Shown in pieces: positions 1-8,300 of a stretch of 14,342 nucleotides of DNA (the stretch's first letter is position 1; every line of letters starts with the position of its first letter). The stretch is taken from positions 1 through 14,342 of the forward strand of contig NZFT01000082.1 of assembly GCA_002690755.1 (NCBI GenBank), given 5' to 3'. The stretch is from Phycisphaerae bacterium. Its GTDB lineage: Bacteria > Planctomycetota > Phycisphaerae > Phycisphaerales > SM1A02. The position numbers and the translations under genes are program-made. The notes beneath the pieces are model-generated. The model was not told the DNA's origin and did not search any database. It worked only from the letters and a program-made list of their open reading frames with translations.

Positions 1-333
1 GGCCTTCTTGCGAGTGGTCTTCTTCTTGGCAGCCTTCTTGCGAGTGGTCTTCTTCTTCGCAGTCTTCTTCTTGGCGACCTTCTTGCGGGTCGTCTTCTTC
101 TTGGCGGCCTTCTTGCGAGTGGTCTTCTTCTTGGCGGCCTTCTTGCGAGTGGTCTTCTTCTTGGCAGCCTTCTTGCGAGTGGTCTTCTTCTTTGCAGTCT
201 TCTTGGCAGCCTTCTTGCGAGTGGTCTTCTTCTTGGCGACCTTCTTACGGGTCGTCTTCTTCTTGGCGGTCTTCTTGGCGGCCTTTTTACGCGTGGTCTT
301 CTTGGCGGCCTTTTTTCGGGTCGCCTTCTTCTT
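1..333 (-). repeat. 30-bp tandem coding repeats (AKKKTTRKKA units)
   Basis: About ten imperfect copies of a 30-base unit run in tandem inside the histone-like gene. On the plus strand they read as alternating blocks of cttcttcttggcggcc and ttcttgcgagtggt type. Unit boundaries differ by in-frame indels: some units lose one Lys codon or carry an extra TAKK block. All length changes seen keep the reading frame, as expected for expansion and contraction under coding selection. Such an array is also a likely assembly-collapse site. Confidence 0.85.
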
Positions 334-345
334 TTTCTTGGCCAT
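1..345 (-). CDS. Histone H1-like lysine-rich repeat protein, 3' end cut by window edge
   Basis: The minus strand codes 115 residues without a stop up to base 1, so the C-terminus lies outside. After the opening MAKKKKKATRKKAAKK, almost the whole protein is a run of Lys, Ala, Thr and Arg built on a ten-residue unit AKKKTTRKKA, with V replacing A in some units and shorter AAKKTA variants in others. There are no acidic or aromatic residues in the visible part. This is the composition of bacterial histone H1/Hc1-Hc2-like nucleoid proteins, which bind DNA through their basic tails; the role is inferred from composition only. ATG at 345 is preferred over ATG at 351 because the AAGGAG Shine-Dalgarno lies 8 bases before 345 and only 2 before 351. 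It is transcribed away from dapB across a 97-base gap. Confidence 0.8.
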   Translation of the reverse strand, partial: MAKKKKKATRKKAAKKTTRKKAAKKTAKKKTTRKKVAKKKTTRKKAAKKTAKKKTTRKKAAKKKTTRKKAAKKKTTRKKAAKKKTTRKKVAKKKTAKKKTTRKKAAKKKTTRKKA

Positions 346-424
346 GAACATGGCTCCTTTGGTTGCGCTGTCGGAGTGTCGGAGAGAGTGGCCGGCGCAA
401 CGACGACTACTCGCAAGAAATTTG

Positions 425-430
425 TACCCT
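425..430 (+). promoter_or_regulatory. Putative -10 element TACCCT, near-leaderless dapB
   Basis: TACCCT, preceded by G, ends 12 bases before the dapB ATG. The 12-base gap has no Shine-Dalgarno-like sequence, so transcription would start a few bases before the ATG. The same hexamer class recurs before four other genes of the window. No -35 element is recognisable. The overlapping complement TACAAA could serve the divergent histone-like gene, which does have a ribosome binding site. Confidence 0.4.
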
Positions 431-442
431 CTTCGGACGACT

Positions 443-1201
443 ATGGGAAGAACCTTGACAAAAAACGTTCGCGAGTCGTTGGATGCGGGATTTCGCCCCG
501 TCCGCCTCTGTGTGGTGGGTGCGGACGGCCGTCTCGGTTCGTCCATCGTCCGTCACGCCGCATCGCAAGGCTGCGAGGTGACGAGACCGATCGGACGAGG
601 TGAAGAACCCGATGCGACCCGCGAACGCCGATTCGACGTCCTGGTGGATGCGTCCACGGTTGATGGCGTGCATCGCGCCTGCAAGATCGCTGAAGCGCAT
701 GAAATGCCGATTCTGGAATGCGTGACGGGTCTTGATGAGGCCGCGAAATCAGCTCTCAAGGCCTTGGAATCGAAGATTCCCGTACTCATCGCCTCGAATA
801 CGTCCCTGGGTATCGCGACCGTCCGAACGTTGCTCGGTGCGATGTCGAACGCGTTGGACGACTGGTCGGTGTCGATCTCCGAGACGCATCACTCAGGCAA
901 GGTCGATCGGCCTTCCGGGACCGCGCGGAGCATCGTTTCGGATCTCCGGGCGGCGGGTCGAGCGGTCGATGGTTCGCACGTCGTCTCGCATCGTGAGGGC
1001 GACGCCGTCGGAACGCACGAGATCGTGTTCGCCAACGACGACGAAAGAGTCGTGGTTCGACACGAGGCGTTGAATCGTTCGGTCTTCGCGATCGGAGCGA
1101 TCCGCGCCGCGAAATGGCTCGCGGTCGGGCGTGCGGCGGGGCGATACGTCATCGCGGACACGCTCGATCGGTCCGATCCGCCGGCGGGGGTCAGTGATTG
1201 A
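443..1201 (+). CDS. dapB: 4-hydroxy-tetrahydrodipicolinate reductase
   Basis: DapB reduces 4-hydroxy-tetrahydrodipicolinate with NAD(P)H in the diaminopimelate/lysine pathway, in the cytoplasm. The 252-residue length fits the family. Visible signatures are the Rossmann loop VVGADGRLG (residues 24-32), the VLVDAST segment near 66-72, ASNTSLGI near 107-114 in place of the usual APNFSxG, and the catalytic/substrate-binding motif ETHHSGKVDRPSGTA at 137-151, with His139-His140 and Lys143. The frame stays open far upstream through the antisense of the histone repeats; that part is spurious. ATG 443 is chosen because the DapB fold begins soon after and a TACCCT element precedes it. It has no Shine-Dalgarno, and a downstream TTG at 479 is possible. 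The 3' end overlaps the opposing gene by 11 bases. No other dap gene is nearby. Confidence 0.92.
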   Translation: MGRTLTKNVRESLDAGFRPVRLCVVGADGRLGSSIVRHAASQGCEVTRPIGRGEEPDATRERRFDVLVDASTVDGVHRACKIAEAHEMPILECVTGLDEAAKSALKALESKIPVLIASNTSLGIATVRTLLGAMSNALDDWSVSISETHHSGKVDRPSGTARSIVSDLRAAGRAVDGSHVVSHREGDAVGTHEIVFANDDERVVVRHEALNRSVFAIGAIRAAKWLAVGRAAGRYVIADTLDRSDPPAGVSD

Positions 1202-1634
1202 CGAGGTCGTAGAGCGCCTGGGTCGCCGCGGAGGTGGCGAGCTGGGGAACTCTGGCACGAACTTCACCGTTTCCGGGGTTGAACCACCAGGCGGCCTGAT
1301 CGGGTCGGCTGATCGCGATTTCCCGTGGTTCACGTCGTCGCCCGTCCCGCGGTGCCGCGACCTCGAGCCACGGGCGGTCCGTCGATTCGAACCAGGGATT
1401 CATCGGCACCGGATGGAACCACTCGATCGGAACGTCGCGCACCCATCCCTGAGTGGTCACGGCATTGCCGTCGAGCGCACTGCGGAGTCGGATCTCAGAA
1501 TGGAGTCGCTCCTTCGCGATCCGGGCGATCGAGATCATCCGGTCTTCCTGTCTCGCATCGGCATAGACCCGCCACCCACCGAGAATCAGGATTCCGAGCG
1601 TCAGGATGGTCAGCAGGTTGAGGGTGGATCGCAT
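1191..1634 (-). CDS. Small membrane-anchored protein, pseudopilin-like N-terminus, unknown function
   Basis: The protein has 147 residues. Residues 5-20 form one hydrophobic segment (LNLLTILTLGILILGG), followed by an amphipathic, charged stretch at 26-52 and a soluble C-terminal domain with WLEVAAP near 89-95 and AWWFNPGNGEVRARVP at 115-130. One N-terminal helix leading into an extracytoplasmic domain resembles type II secretion pseudopilins, but the prepilin peptidase motif (GFTLxE) is absent. I can only call it a single-pass envelope protein. ATG 1634 is chosen because an AAGGA precedes it by about 12 bases and the membrane segment starts directly; an in-frame upstream ATG at 1709 would add 25 basic residues. 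The gene converges on dapB with an 11-base overlap. Confidence 0.75.
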   Translation of the reverse strand: MRSTLNLLTILTLGILILGGWRVYADARQEDRMISIARIAKERLHSEIRLRSALDGNAVTTQGWVRDVPIEWFHPVPMNPWFESTDRPWLEVAAPRDGRRREPREIAISRPDQAAWWFNPGNGEVRARVPQLATSAATQALYDLVNH

Positions 1635-1813
1635 CGTCGTCCGTCCTTCCAGGCCTCCGTCCGCCGTGAATCTCCGTTGATTCCGCGAGCGTGTCCTCCG
1701 CTCCATCAAGCGACATCGAACATCGTCCAGGCGGACCGGATCGAATCAGATGGAATGGGGTTCATGCCTCTGCGAGACGACGGGTCATTCGAGTCGTACG
1801 GGCAAATGCACTT

Positions 1814-1859
1814 GTTTTCGGACGACGACCCGAGGTTGACACGGGTACCCTTCGAAAAC
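1814..1859. repeat. Nested inverted repeat in the leader of the M16 gene
   Basis: GTTTTCG at 1814-1820 is the exact reverse complement of CGAAAAC at 1853-1859. Inside it, ACCCG at 1828-1832 pairs with CGGGT at 1842-1846. The inner spacers are 7 and 6 bases, so the two stems could stack as one interrupted hairpin ending one base before the ATG at 1861. The putative -10 element TACCCT (1846-1851) overlaps the right arm, so this may be an operator rather than an RNA structure. Confidence 0.3.
1846..1851 (+). promoter_or_regulatory. Putative -10 element TACCCT before the M16 gene
   Basis: GGGTACCCT ends 9 bases before the ATG at 1861, with no Shine-Dalgarno in between. This predicts a near-leaderless transcript. 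A perfect TTGACA at 1836-1841 lies only 4 bases upstream, which is too close to act as the matching -35. Confidence 0.4.
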
Positions 1860-1860
1860 G

Positions 1861-3135
1861 ATGACCCAGACCACAAGCCTCCTTCGTTCCACTCGACTCG
1901 ACAACGGCCTTCAGGTCGTCACGGAGCGAAATCCCTCCCAGCGTTCGGCGAGCGTCACCTGGCTGGTCCCGGGAGGAAGCGCCTGCGATCCACTGGGTCG
2001 CGGCGACGGCTGGGGGACGATGCTCTCCGAGTTCCTCCTTCGTGGCGCCGGTGAATTCGACAGCCGTGGATTCTCCGACGCCCTCGATCGGCTCGGCATG
2101 CGTCGATCGGTCATCGCCGACACCTATCACCAGCACGTGAACGCGACGATGGCGGGCGGCGAGCTTCTCGCGGGCCTCGATCGGCTCGTGGATCTCGTCC
2201 GCCGCCCTCGGTTCCCCGAAGCCGCCCTCGATGCCGTCCGATCCCTCTGTCTTCAGGAACTCTCGGGCGTCGAGGACGATCCCGCGTCCTACGCGGGGAT
2301 CAGGCTCGACGAGATTCGGTTCCCCGCTCCCTTCAATCGCCATGGCCTCGGCATCAAGGATCACCTCGAGGCGGCGACCCACGCTGATCTGCGGACGCAC
2401 TGGGACGAGGTCGCCCGGCCGGAAGGATCGATTCTCGCCATCGCGGGGGACGTGGACCACGATCGAGTGATCGAACTGCTCGAGGCGCGATGTGCGGACT
2501 GGCAAGGGACCGGCCCGACGCCGGAGCCGGCGGGCGCCGCGGCCGGCGGCGAGCTCCTCATCGAGCGAGAGACTTCACAGGTCCACGTGGGCATCGGGCT
2601 GACGGGGCCGATCGCCTCCGACCCTGATCAGCTCGCGTTCCGAACCGCGATCGGCGTGCTCGGAGGCGGGAGTTCGAGTCGGTTGTTCCTCGACGTTCGC
2701 GAACGACGCGGACTCGCCTATTCGGTGTCGGCCCGTTACTCCGAAGGCTTCGCACTCGGCGCCTGCACCATCTCCGCCGGCACCACGCCGGAGCGGGTCG
2801 CGGAGACCCTCGAACGGATCGATGCGGTCCTTCAGGAATTCGACGCCGGCCCGACCGACGAGGAGGTCACCCGGATCGCGGTGGGACTCCGCGCGGGAGG
2901 ACTGATGCAGCAGGAACACGGTCCCGCGCGGGCGCGGCAGCTCGCACTCGATGTCTTCAGAAGAGGGCACGCCCGGTCGACGGCGGATCTGCTCACGGAA
3001 TTCGACGGCATCGGCGCCGACGACGTCCGCCGCGTGGTCTCGACCCGGATGGGCCCTTCATGGCGAGCGCAAGCCAGTCGATGCCTCCTTGGCCCGGCGG
3101 ACGTGATCGCCGAAGCAGGTGGTACCGCGAGCTGA
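1861..3135 (+). CDS. M16 (insulinase/processing-peptidase) family protein lacking the zinc motif
   Basis: The 424 residues show the two-lobed half of M16 peptidases: an N-terminal strand TRLDNGLQVVTERNP (residues 11-25), SVTWLVPGGSACDP (31-44) and a C-terminal lobe with GGGSSSRLFLDVRERRGLAYSV (268-289). The zinc motif HxxEH that should follow the Gly-rich entry reads TMLSEFLLRG (53-62), so both His and the catalytic Glu are gone. The substrate-binding Arg/Tyr pair of the other lobe, R280 and Y287, is retained. In heterodimeric M16B enzymes one subunit carries zinc and the other the R/Y pair; this looks like the R/Y subunit, but no zinc-bearing partner is encoded in this window. No signal peptide is seen. 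The next gene starts 52 bases downstream with its own promoter-like element. Confidence 0.88.
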   Translation: MTQTTSLLRSTRLDNGLQVVTERNPSQRSASVTWLVPGGSACDPLGRGDGWGTMLSEFLLRGAGEFDSRGFSDALDRLGMRRSVIADTYHQHVNATMAGGELLAGLDRLVDLVRRPRFPEAALDAVRSLCLQELSGVEDDPASYAGIRLDEIRFPAPFNRHGLGIKDHLEAATHADLRTHWDEVARPEGSILAIAGDVDHDRVIELLEARCADWQGTGPTPEPAGAAAGGELLIERETSQVHVGIGLTGPIASDPDQLAFRTAIGVLGGGSSSRLFLDVRERRGLAYSVSARYSEGFALGACTISAGTTPERVAETLERIDAVLQEFDAGPTDEEVTRIAVGLRAGGLMQQEHGPARARQLALDVFRRGHARSTADLLTEFDGIGADDVRRVVSTRMGPSWRAQASRCLLGPADVIAEAGGTAS

Positions 3136-3172
3136 TGGTCCGAACCCGGGCCTCGAATGATCCGTCACCGCG

Positions 3173-3178
3173 TATACT
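3173..3178 (+). promoter_or_regulatory. Putative -10 element TATACT, near-leaderless small gene
   Basis: TATACT ends 9 bases before the ATG at 3188, the same spacing as TACCCT before the M16 gene. There is no Shine-Dalgarno, and the predicted start of transcription falls at about 3185, so the mRNA would be leaderless or nearly so. Confidence 0.45.
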
Positions 3179-3187
3179 CGCACCGTC

Positions 3188-3508
3188 ATGGCACTCGAAT
3201 CATCCATCCTCGATCAAGGGACCCGCGTGCGGGTCACCCAACAGGTTCCCCAGACCAACGGCGTCTGGTCGACCACCTGCGAGGGCCGGGTCCTTCGTTA
3301 CCGACAATCCCAGACCGGCTCGTGGTACGCCCACGCCAAGGACGATCGGCTGTGGCTCGACCGCCTCGAGATCGAACTGGACAGTGGTGAGATCACCACC
3401 CTGAATCTCGATCATTACACGTTGATCGAGGATCTGAGCGAGCCATCCGAGACGCCGGCTCCCCGGAACCCCACCGAGTTGGAACTGGATGATCGGCACC
3501 GTCCCTGA
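3188..3508 (+). CDS. Conserved-looking small protein of unknown function
   Basis: The protein has 106 residues, is soluble, and has no signal peptide. Residues 11-82 look like a small all-beta fold: GTRVRVTQQV, WSTTCEGRVLRYRQ, TGSWYAH, LWLDRLEIEL and ITTLNLDHYTLIEDL, alternating charged and hydrophobic residues with several Trp. The last 24 residues are an acidic, proline-rich tail. The pattern suggests an SH3-like or OB-like barrel, but I recognise no named family. It stands 52 bases after the M16 gene with its own TATACT element and no ribosome binding site. Its end overlaps the next gene by 20 bases in another frame, so the two are probably co-transcribed. Confidence 0.7.
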   Translation: MALESSILDQGTRVRVTQQVPQTNGVWSTTCEGRVLRYRQSQTGSWYAHAKDDRLWLDRLEIELDSGEITTLNLDHYTLIEDLSEPSETPAPRNPTELELDDRHRP

Positions 3509-4001
3509 ACATCGATCGCGTTCGGGCGTGGCGCTCCTGTCGGTCCTTTCGATCGTCCTGGCGGCATTCGCGTGCTCGCCCAACAAGACATCGGCGCGAA
3601 ACGACCTCGCCTGGCCGTGGTGGCCGACGGAGATGCAGATCTCGGATCTCACGCGGGTCGGGCGTGCGGGCGACGATGGTCGCCGGCCGTTGGAGGTCCG
3701 CGTGCGTTTCATCGACGCGGACGGTGACACCACGAAGGGATGCGGCACGCTCGAAGTCGCGGTGAGCCGCGAGGATGAGAACGACGACCCCGTGGTCGAG
3801 CGGATCTCGATCGACGACCGATCGACGTCGATGGCGCACTTCGAACGGGTGACCGGCTGTTATCTCGTACCGATCGACGTCACCCTGCCCAACGTGGTCG
3901 CGGGAAGACGGCTCCGCATCGACGTCTCCTATCAGGGACGGGACGGTGCGATCTTGAGCCAGTCGAGGGGATTCGATCTCCCGGTCCCGCTCGAAGACTG
4001 A
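3489..4001 (+). CDS. Secreted or lipoprotein-like protein of unknown function
   Basis: The protein has 170 residues. A short basic N-terminus is followed by the hydrophobic segment VALLSVLSIVLAAFA (14-28) and then Cys29, which looks like a lipoprotein signal with a non-standard box (AFAC, lacking the usual Leu at -3). The mature part holds WPTEMQISDLTRV, EVRVRFIDADGDTTKGCGTLEVAV and RLRIDVSYQGRDG, a beta-rich layout. Two further Cys, C85 and C124, could form a disulfide. No enzyme motif is visible. ATG 3489 overlaps the previous gene by 20 bases; a GTG at 3528 would give a shorter, cleaner signal peptide and is a real alternative. The gene ends 9 bases from the converging amidohydrolase gene, with no terminator between them. 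Confidence 0.7.
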   Translation: MIGTVPEHRSRSGVALLSVLSIVLAAFACSPNKTSARNDLAWPWWPTEMQISDLTRVGRAGDDGRRPLEVRVRFIDADGDTTKGCGTLEVAVSREDENDDPVVERISIDDRSTSMAHFERVTGCYLVPIDVTLPNVVAGRRLRIDVSYQGRDGAILSQSRGFDLPVPLED

Positions 4002-4010
4002 TCCTGCGAT

Positions 4011-5348
4011 TCAGCCGTCGATGATCCCCTTCTGGCGGTACTTCTCCCGGTACTTGTCGTAGAGCCGCTTCTGTCGGTCACCGAGGTCGAGCTCACGCCC
4101 GTCGATCCAGGCCCGCATGGGTTGATTCACGACCTCGAGTGGATCGCCTTCGCACAGGAAGAACGTCGCGCTGCGGCCGGACTGGATCGATCCGAGTCGG
4201 TCGCCGACCCCGATGATCTCGGCCGGTCCTCGGGTGATGGCGCGGAGCGCAGCTTCTCTTGAAAGCCCGTGGGCCGCCGCGGTCGCCGCATTGTGAGCGA
4301 TCTCGCGTTCATGGGCGGGTTCGTCTTCGGCGCCGATCGCGAAGGGCACGCCCGCCGCTTCGAGGGCGTTGGCGACGGTGAAGCATCGATCGACCGCGTG
4401 GTGACGAGACGGCGGGAGCCGATGGACGCGGGTCAGGATGACCGAGGCATTGGTCCGTTGGAGGATCGGGATGCACTCCGCGGCGGCGCTGCCGCCGACG
4501 ATCACGGGCCGAAGGTCACGAGCCGCGGCCCAGGCGAGCGAGGTTTCGATCTGCCCCCGGGAATCGGCCCGGATGAAGACGGGTCGTTCACCTTCGAGCA
4601 CCCGCTGCATGGCGACGAACCGGAGATCCGTGGGCGTGGTCTCGTCCGCGGCGCGAGCGTCCGCCCACGCCTCGGCGTCGTCGAACCACGTATCGATCGC
4701 CTTGAGTCTGGCTTCGATGCTCTGTCGCTGACTGCCACTGCCGCGACGCATCCAGGAAGCGCGGATCGGCGCGGCCATCGGCCAGCTCACGATCACGCCC
4801 GCATCCCGGACCAGCGCGAGATCCTCGGTCGTCCAGCCATCCATCCGCAGCACGCTGGCTCTGCCCGGAATGGTTCCGCCGATCGGCATCGCCAGGGTGT
4901 GCAGGACGCCGCCGGAACGGGCGACCGGAATGAGGTCGCTGTCGGGATTGACCGCGATCCACGCCGCCGCTTCGGGACTTCGGCTTGCGCCTTCCCGGCG
5001 GTCGTCGGTCGCGCTCACTTGTTCGACTTCGAGCAGGCCGATCTGGCTCGGTCCGGAGATGAATCCGGGAACGAGACTCAGGCCTTCGGCGTCGATGTGC
5101 CTGGCGTCGTCGAGGGCGGTCTGCGGCGGTTCGCCCTCACCCATCGAGACGATCCGTCCGTCTTCGAATCGGACCCAGCCGGCGTCGATCGCCGTGGGAT
5201 GGTCGTCGGAGACCGCATGCACGGTCGCGTTGTGGATGAGCAGCGACTCGGTCTGGGGCGGGGCGGGAACCTGCGCCGACTGCCCGGAGACGGACGCCGC
5301 GATCGCGAACGTCGCGGTGATCGAGATGAACGGGGTGGGAGACTTCAT
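4011..5348 (-). CDS. Secreted amidohydrolase-family protein lacking the HxH metal motif
   Basis: The protein has 445 residues. The N-terminus (MKSPTPFISITATFAIAASVSG) is a signal peptide, so it acts outside the cytoplasm. It then follows the amidohydrolase plan: small beta domain (LIHNATVHAV, VRFEDGRIVSMG), the turn SLVPGFIS at 91-98, a barrel, and the closing signature ALRAITRGPAEIIGVGDRLGSIQSGRSATFFLCEGDPLE. The metal-binding DxHxH after PGFI is replaced by S98-G-P-S-Q102, so it probably does not bind metal in the usual way. The next block, LLEVEQVSATDD, matches a known amidohydrolase subgroup that also lacks HxH (from memory, not searched). ATG 5348 overlaps the upstream gene stop as ATGA, and GGAG lies 8 bases before it, indicating translational coupling. 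The frame stays open upstream, but that part is the shadow of the neighbour. Confidence 0.87.
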   Translation of the reverse strand: MKSPTPFISITATFAIAASVSGQSAQVPAPPQTESLLIHNATVHAVSDDHPTAIDAGWVRFEDGRIVSMGEGEPPQTALDDARHIDAEGLSLVPGFISGPSQIGLLEVEQVSATDDRREGASRSPEAAAWIAVNPDSDLIPVARSGGVLHTLAMPIGGTIPGRASVLRMDGWTTEDLALVRDAGVIVSWPMAAPIRASWMRRGSGSQRQSIEARLKAIDTWFDDAEAWADARAADETTPTDLRFVAMQRVLEGERPVFIRADSRGQIETSLAWAAARDLRPVIVGGSAAAECIPILQRTNASVILTRVHRLPPSRHHAVDRCFTVANALEAAGVPFAIGAEDEPAHEREIAHNAATAAAHGLSREAALRAITRGPAEIIGVGDRLGSIQSGRSATFFLCEGDPLEVVNQPMRAWIDGRELDLGDRQKRLYDKYREKYRQKGIIDG

Positions 5349-8300
5349 CGGGATTTCTCCGATTCGAGCGTTTCGAGACGGGCGCGATCCCGGGCGAGGC
5401 TCCGGGCGAGTTCGATCATCGAGGCTGAACCGCATCCGCATTCCCCGGCCTTGATCGCCGCGGGATCGTCGCCCCGGGCGACCCGCTCCAGGAGCAGGTT
5501 CTCGCGATCCTGGAGCATCCTGGCGAGCAGGCCGGTCGGACGACCGCGGCGGCCGGGCCGTTGGTCGGCCTCCGGTTCGTCGTCGGACGCACCGCCGGAT
5601 GCCTTGGCGAGGAGCCTGCCGCGTTCCAGCATGGCTTCGGCGTGGAGCTCCGCCGCCTCGTCGCGATCGTAGTAGCGGATGCCGTCGATCCACGTCTCCT
5701 CGCATCGTGCGTAGCTCGAGAGCGGTGCGGCGTTCCAGATCACGAAATCGGCGTCCTTGCCGGCTTCGAGCGAGCCGACGCGGTCGTCGATTCGAAGCTG
5801 GCGGGCGGGATTGATCGTGACGAACTTCAGCGCATCGTGGGGATCGAGTCCGCCCCAGCGAACGGCCTTCGCGGCTTCGTCGTTCATCCGGGTCGCGAGT
5901 TCGTCGTCGTCGGAGTTGAACGAGACCAGGACGCCGACCTCGTTCATCAGCGCGCCGTTGTGCGGGATGGCGTCCATCACCTCCATCTTGTAGGCCCACC
6001 AGTCGCTGAAACTGCTCGCGCCCGCGCCGTGTGCGGCGATCTCGTCCGCGACCTTGTACCCCTCGAGGATGTGCTGGAGCGTGCCGATCCGCACGCCGTA
6101 TCGCTCGCAGAGGCGGAGGAGCATCAGGATCTCGTCCTGACGGTAGCTGTGGCAGTGGATGATCCGGTCGCCATCGAGGATCTCGACCACGGCGTCGAGT
6201 TCGAAGTCGGGGCGCGGCGGGGATCGTCGGGCCTGCTCCTCGGGAGGAAGCGCAGCGAACGCGTCACGGGCGGCGTCGTATTCGAGCGCGGCCTGAAAGG
6301 CATCCTCGATGAACGCGGCGACGCCCATCCGGGTGTCGGGATATCCACCGCCCCGCTTGACGTTCTCGCCCAGAGCGAACTTGATTCCCGGCTTCGCACC
6401 TTCGAACTTCATGTCCTCGACCGTCCCGCCCCAGCGGAGCTTGACCACCGAGTTCTGTCCGCCGATCGGGTTCGCCGAACCGTGGAGCTGGTTCGCGGCG
6501 GTGAGTCCACCGGCGAGCTGCCGGAAGAAGTCGATGTCGTCGGGATCGATGACGTCGCCGATCCGGACCTCCGCGGTGTTGGTCTGACCACCTTCGTTGA
6601 CGCCACCGGAGATGCCGGTGTGGCTGTGGCAGTCGATGAGTCCGGGCGTGAGGTGCAGCCCGGTGCCGTCCACCATGGTCACGTCGTAGGGAACGTCGAG
6701 ATCGATTCCCACGGCGGCGATCCGGCCGTCGACGACCAGCAGGTCGCCGCCCTCGATCACGCCCGCGTCTCCGGCGGTCCAGATCGTCGCGTCCCGGATC
6801 AGCACGTTGCGCTGTCGCAGTGGTTCGATTCGTCCGTAGGCGCCGAGCGGAACCGGCAGGGGCTCGAGCGCCTCGATCTCGTTGCCGTCGTCTTCGGTCG
6901 CGTCGTCCGCTTCGGTGTCCTCGGATTCCTCGTCTCCCATCTCCTCGCTCGTCTCCTCGGGCATCCGAGGCACGAGTTCGAAGGGGACGAACCGTCCGTC
7001 GAGCGTCTGGAGCGAACCCACGAGTCGATCCTCGACGACCACCGCGGTGCCCACCACGTCCCCCTCGAGGCCGAACATGCCACCGTCACCGGCGAATCCG
7101 ACCCCGCGGGTTGCGACCTTGATGTTTCGGAGTCCGCCCGGCTTGCGCTCGCGTCGCGGCTGGTCTTCGGATTCCTCGTCGGCTTCGATGCCGGCGAACT
7201 TGGATCCGGTCAGATTGGCGGTCCGTCCTCCCGGCATCTCGCTGCTGCCTTCGAGCCGATCTCCAGTGACCTTCAGTTCGAGTTCGGCACCCGGTCCACC
7301 CTCCATGCTCATCCGGATTTCGAGCGTCGAGGCGGCCCGGTCGAAGCGACCGCCGAGTTCGGCGGAGAACATGTCGCTGCTCATGCCACCGGTGACGAGA
7401 TCGTTCTCGTCGAGCATGAACGTGAGGGTCACGGGCAGCCCGCCCATGTTGGGTACTTCGATTTCGCAGTCCCAGGTCCCGGAGATCGGATCTTCCCGGC
7501 CCGGTTTTTCCGCGACTTCGTCTTCGGTGGCATCGGCTGTTTCGCCGTCGGCTTCGGTCGCCGCGTCCACCTCGGGCGTCTCCTCCTCGACCTTCATCAG
7601 GCCGATCGTGAGTCGCTTCTTGTCCGGGTCGATCGACGCCTCGAGCTCCTCCAGGACCTCGCCGTCCACCAGCACGTCGAACTTTCCACCGAGCGGGAAG
7701 CGGGTCGGGACCTTCACTTCGCTTCGCCGGCCCGCGACCCAGACCTCGCGGATGTTCGAACCATCCTCGAAGATCTCGCCGTCCATCACGACGAGATTCG
7801 CCATGCCTCCGGAACGAATCGTGCCCGCGACATCCTCGATTCCCAGCAGGCGGGCCGGACGGGTGGTGATGCAGGCGAGCGCCTCGTCGGCGCCCAGGCC
7901 CGCTTGAATGGTCTTCCGGACCGAGGCGTGGAAGCTGCCGGGGCTGTCGAGTCGATGGGTGGTGAACGCCACCGGGACGCCGGCTTCGAGAAGCCGACGC
8001 GGATTCGACGTGGCATGCTTCCAGGTCTGGAGTTCACGAAGCGTGACCCGATCCGCGGTGTACGGATCCTTGACTTCGGGCGCCTTCGGGAACTTCAACG
8101 GCGTGATGACCGGCAGGCCGGTCTCCGCGATCTCCTGCGCCCGGCGGAATTCCATGCCGGAGCCGAGCACCGCGCCGTTCAATTCGTATTCATCGATGAT
8201 TCGCGACGCTCGCAGCGCGTCCAGTTCGGAGGCGGCGTCGAAGATCACGATCTGGCCGCCGCGGGTCGCGTCCTGCAGCGCGTCGAGGGCATCGGACTGC

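Noticed and set aside
1..345. CRISPR-like array at the left edge
   Set aside because: The repeats are contiguous coding units with no unique spacers.
8..442. Plus-strand open frame with repeated RVVFFLAAFL running into dapB, like a repetitive membrane protein
   Set aside because: It is the exact antisense of the Lys/Arg/Ala/Thr repeats of the minus-strand gene, which has a good ribosome binding site. DapB homology begins only after 443.
455..460. Perfect TTGACA just inside dapB
   Set aside because: There is no -10-like sequence 16-18 bases downstream, and it lies within the coding sequence.
1836..1841. TTGACA before the M16 gene as a -35 box
   Set aside because: A 17-base spacer would place the -10 on the start codon (CGATGA), and the TACCCT element is only 4 bases away.
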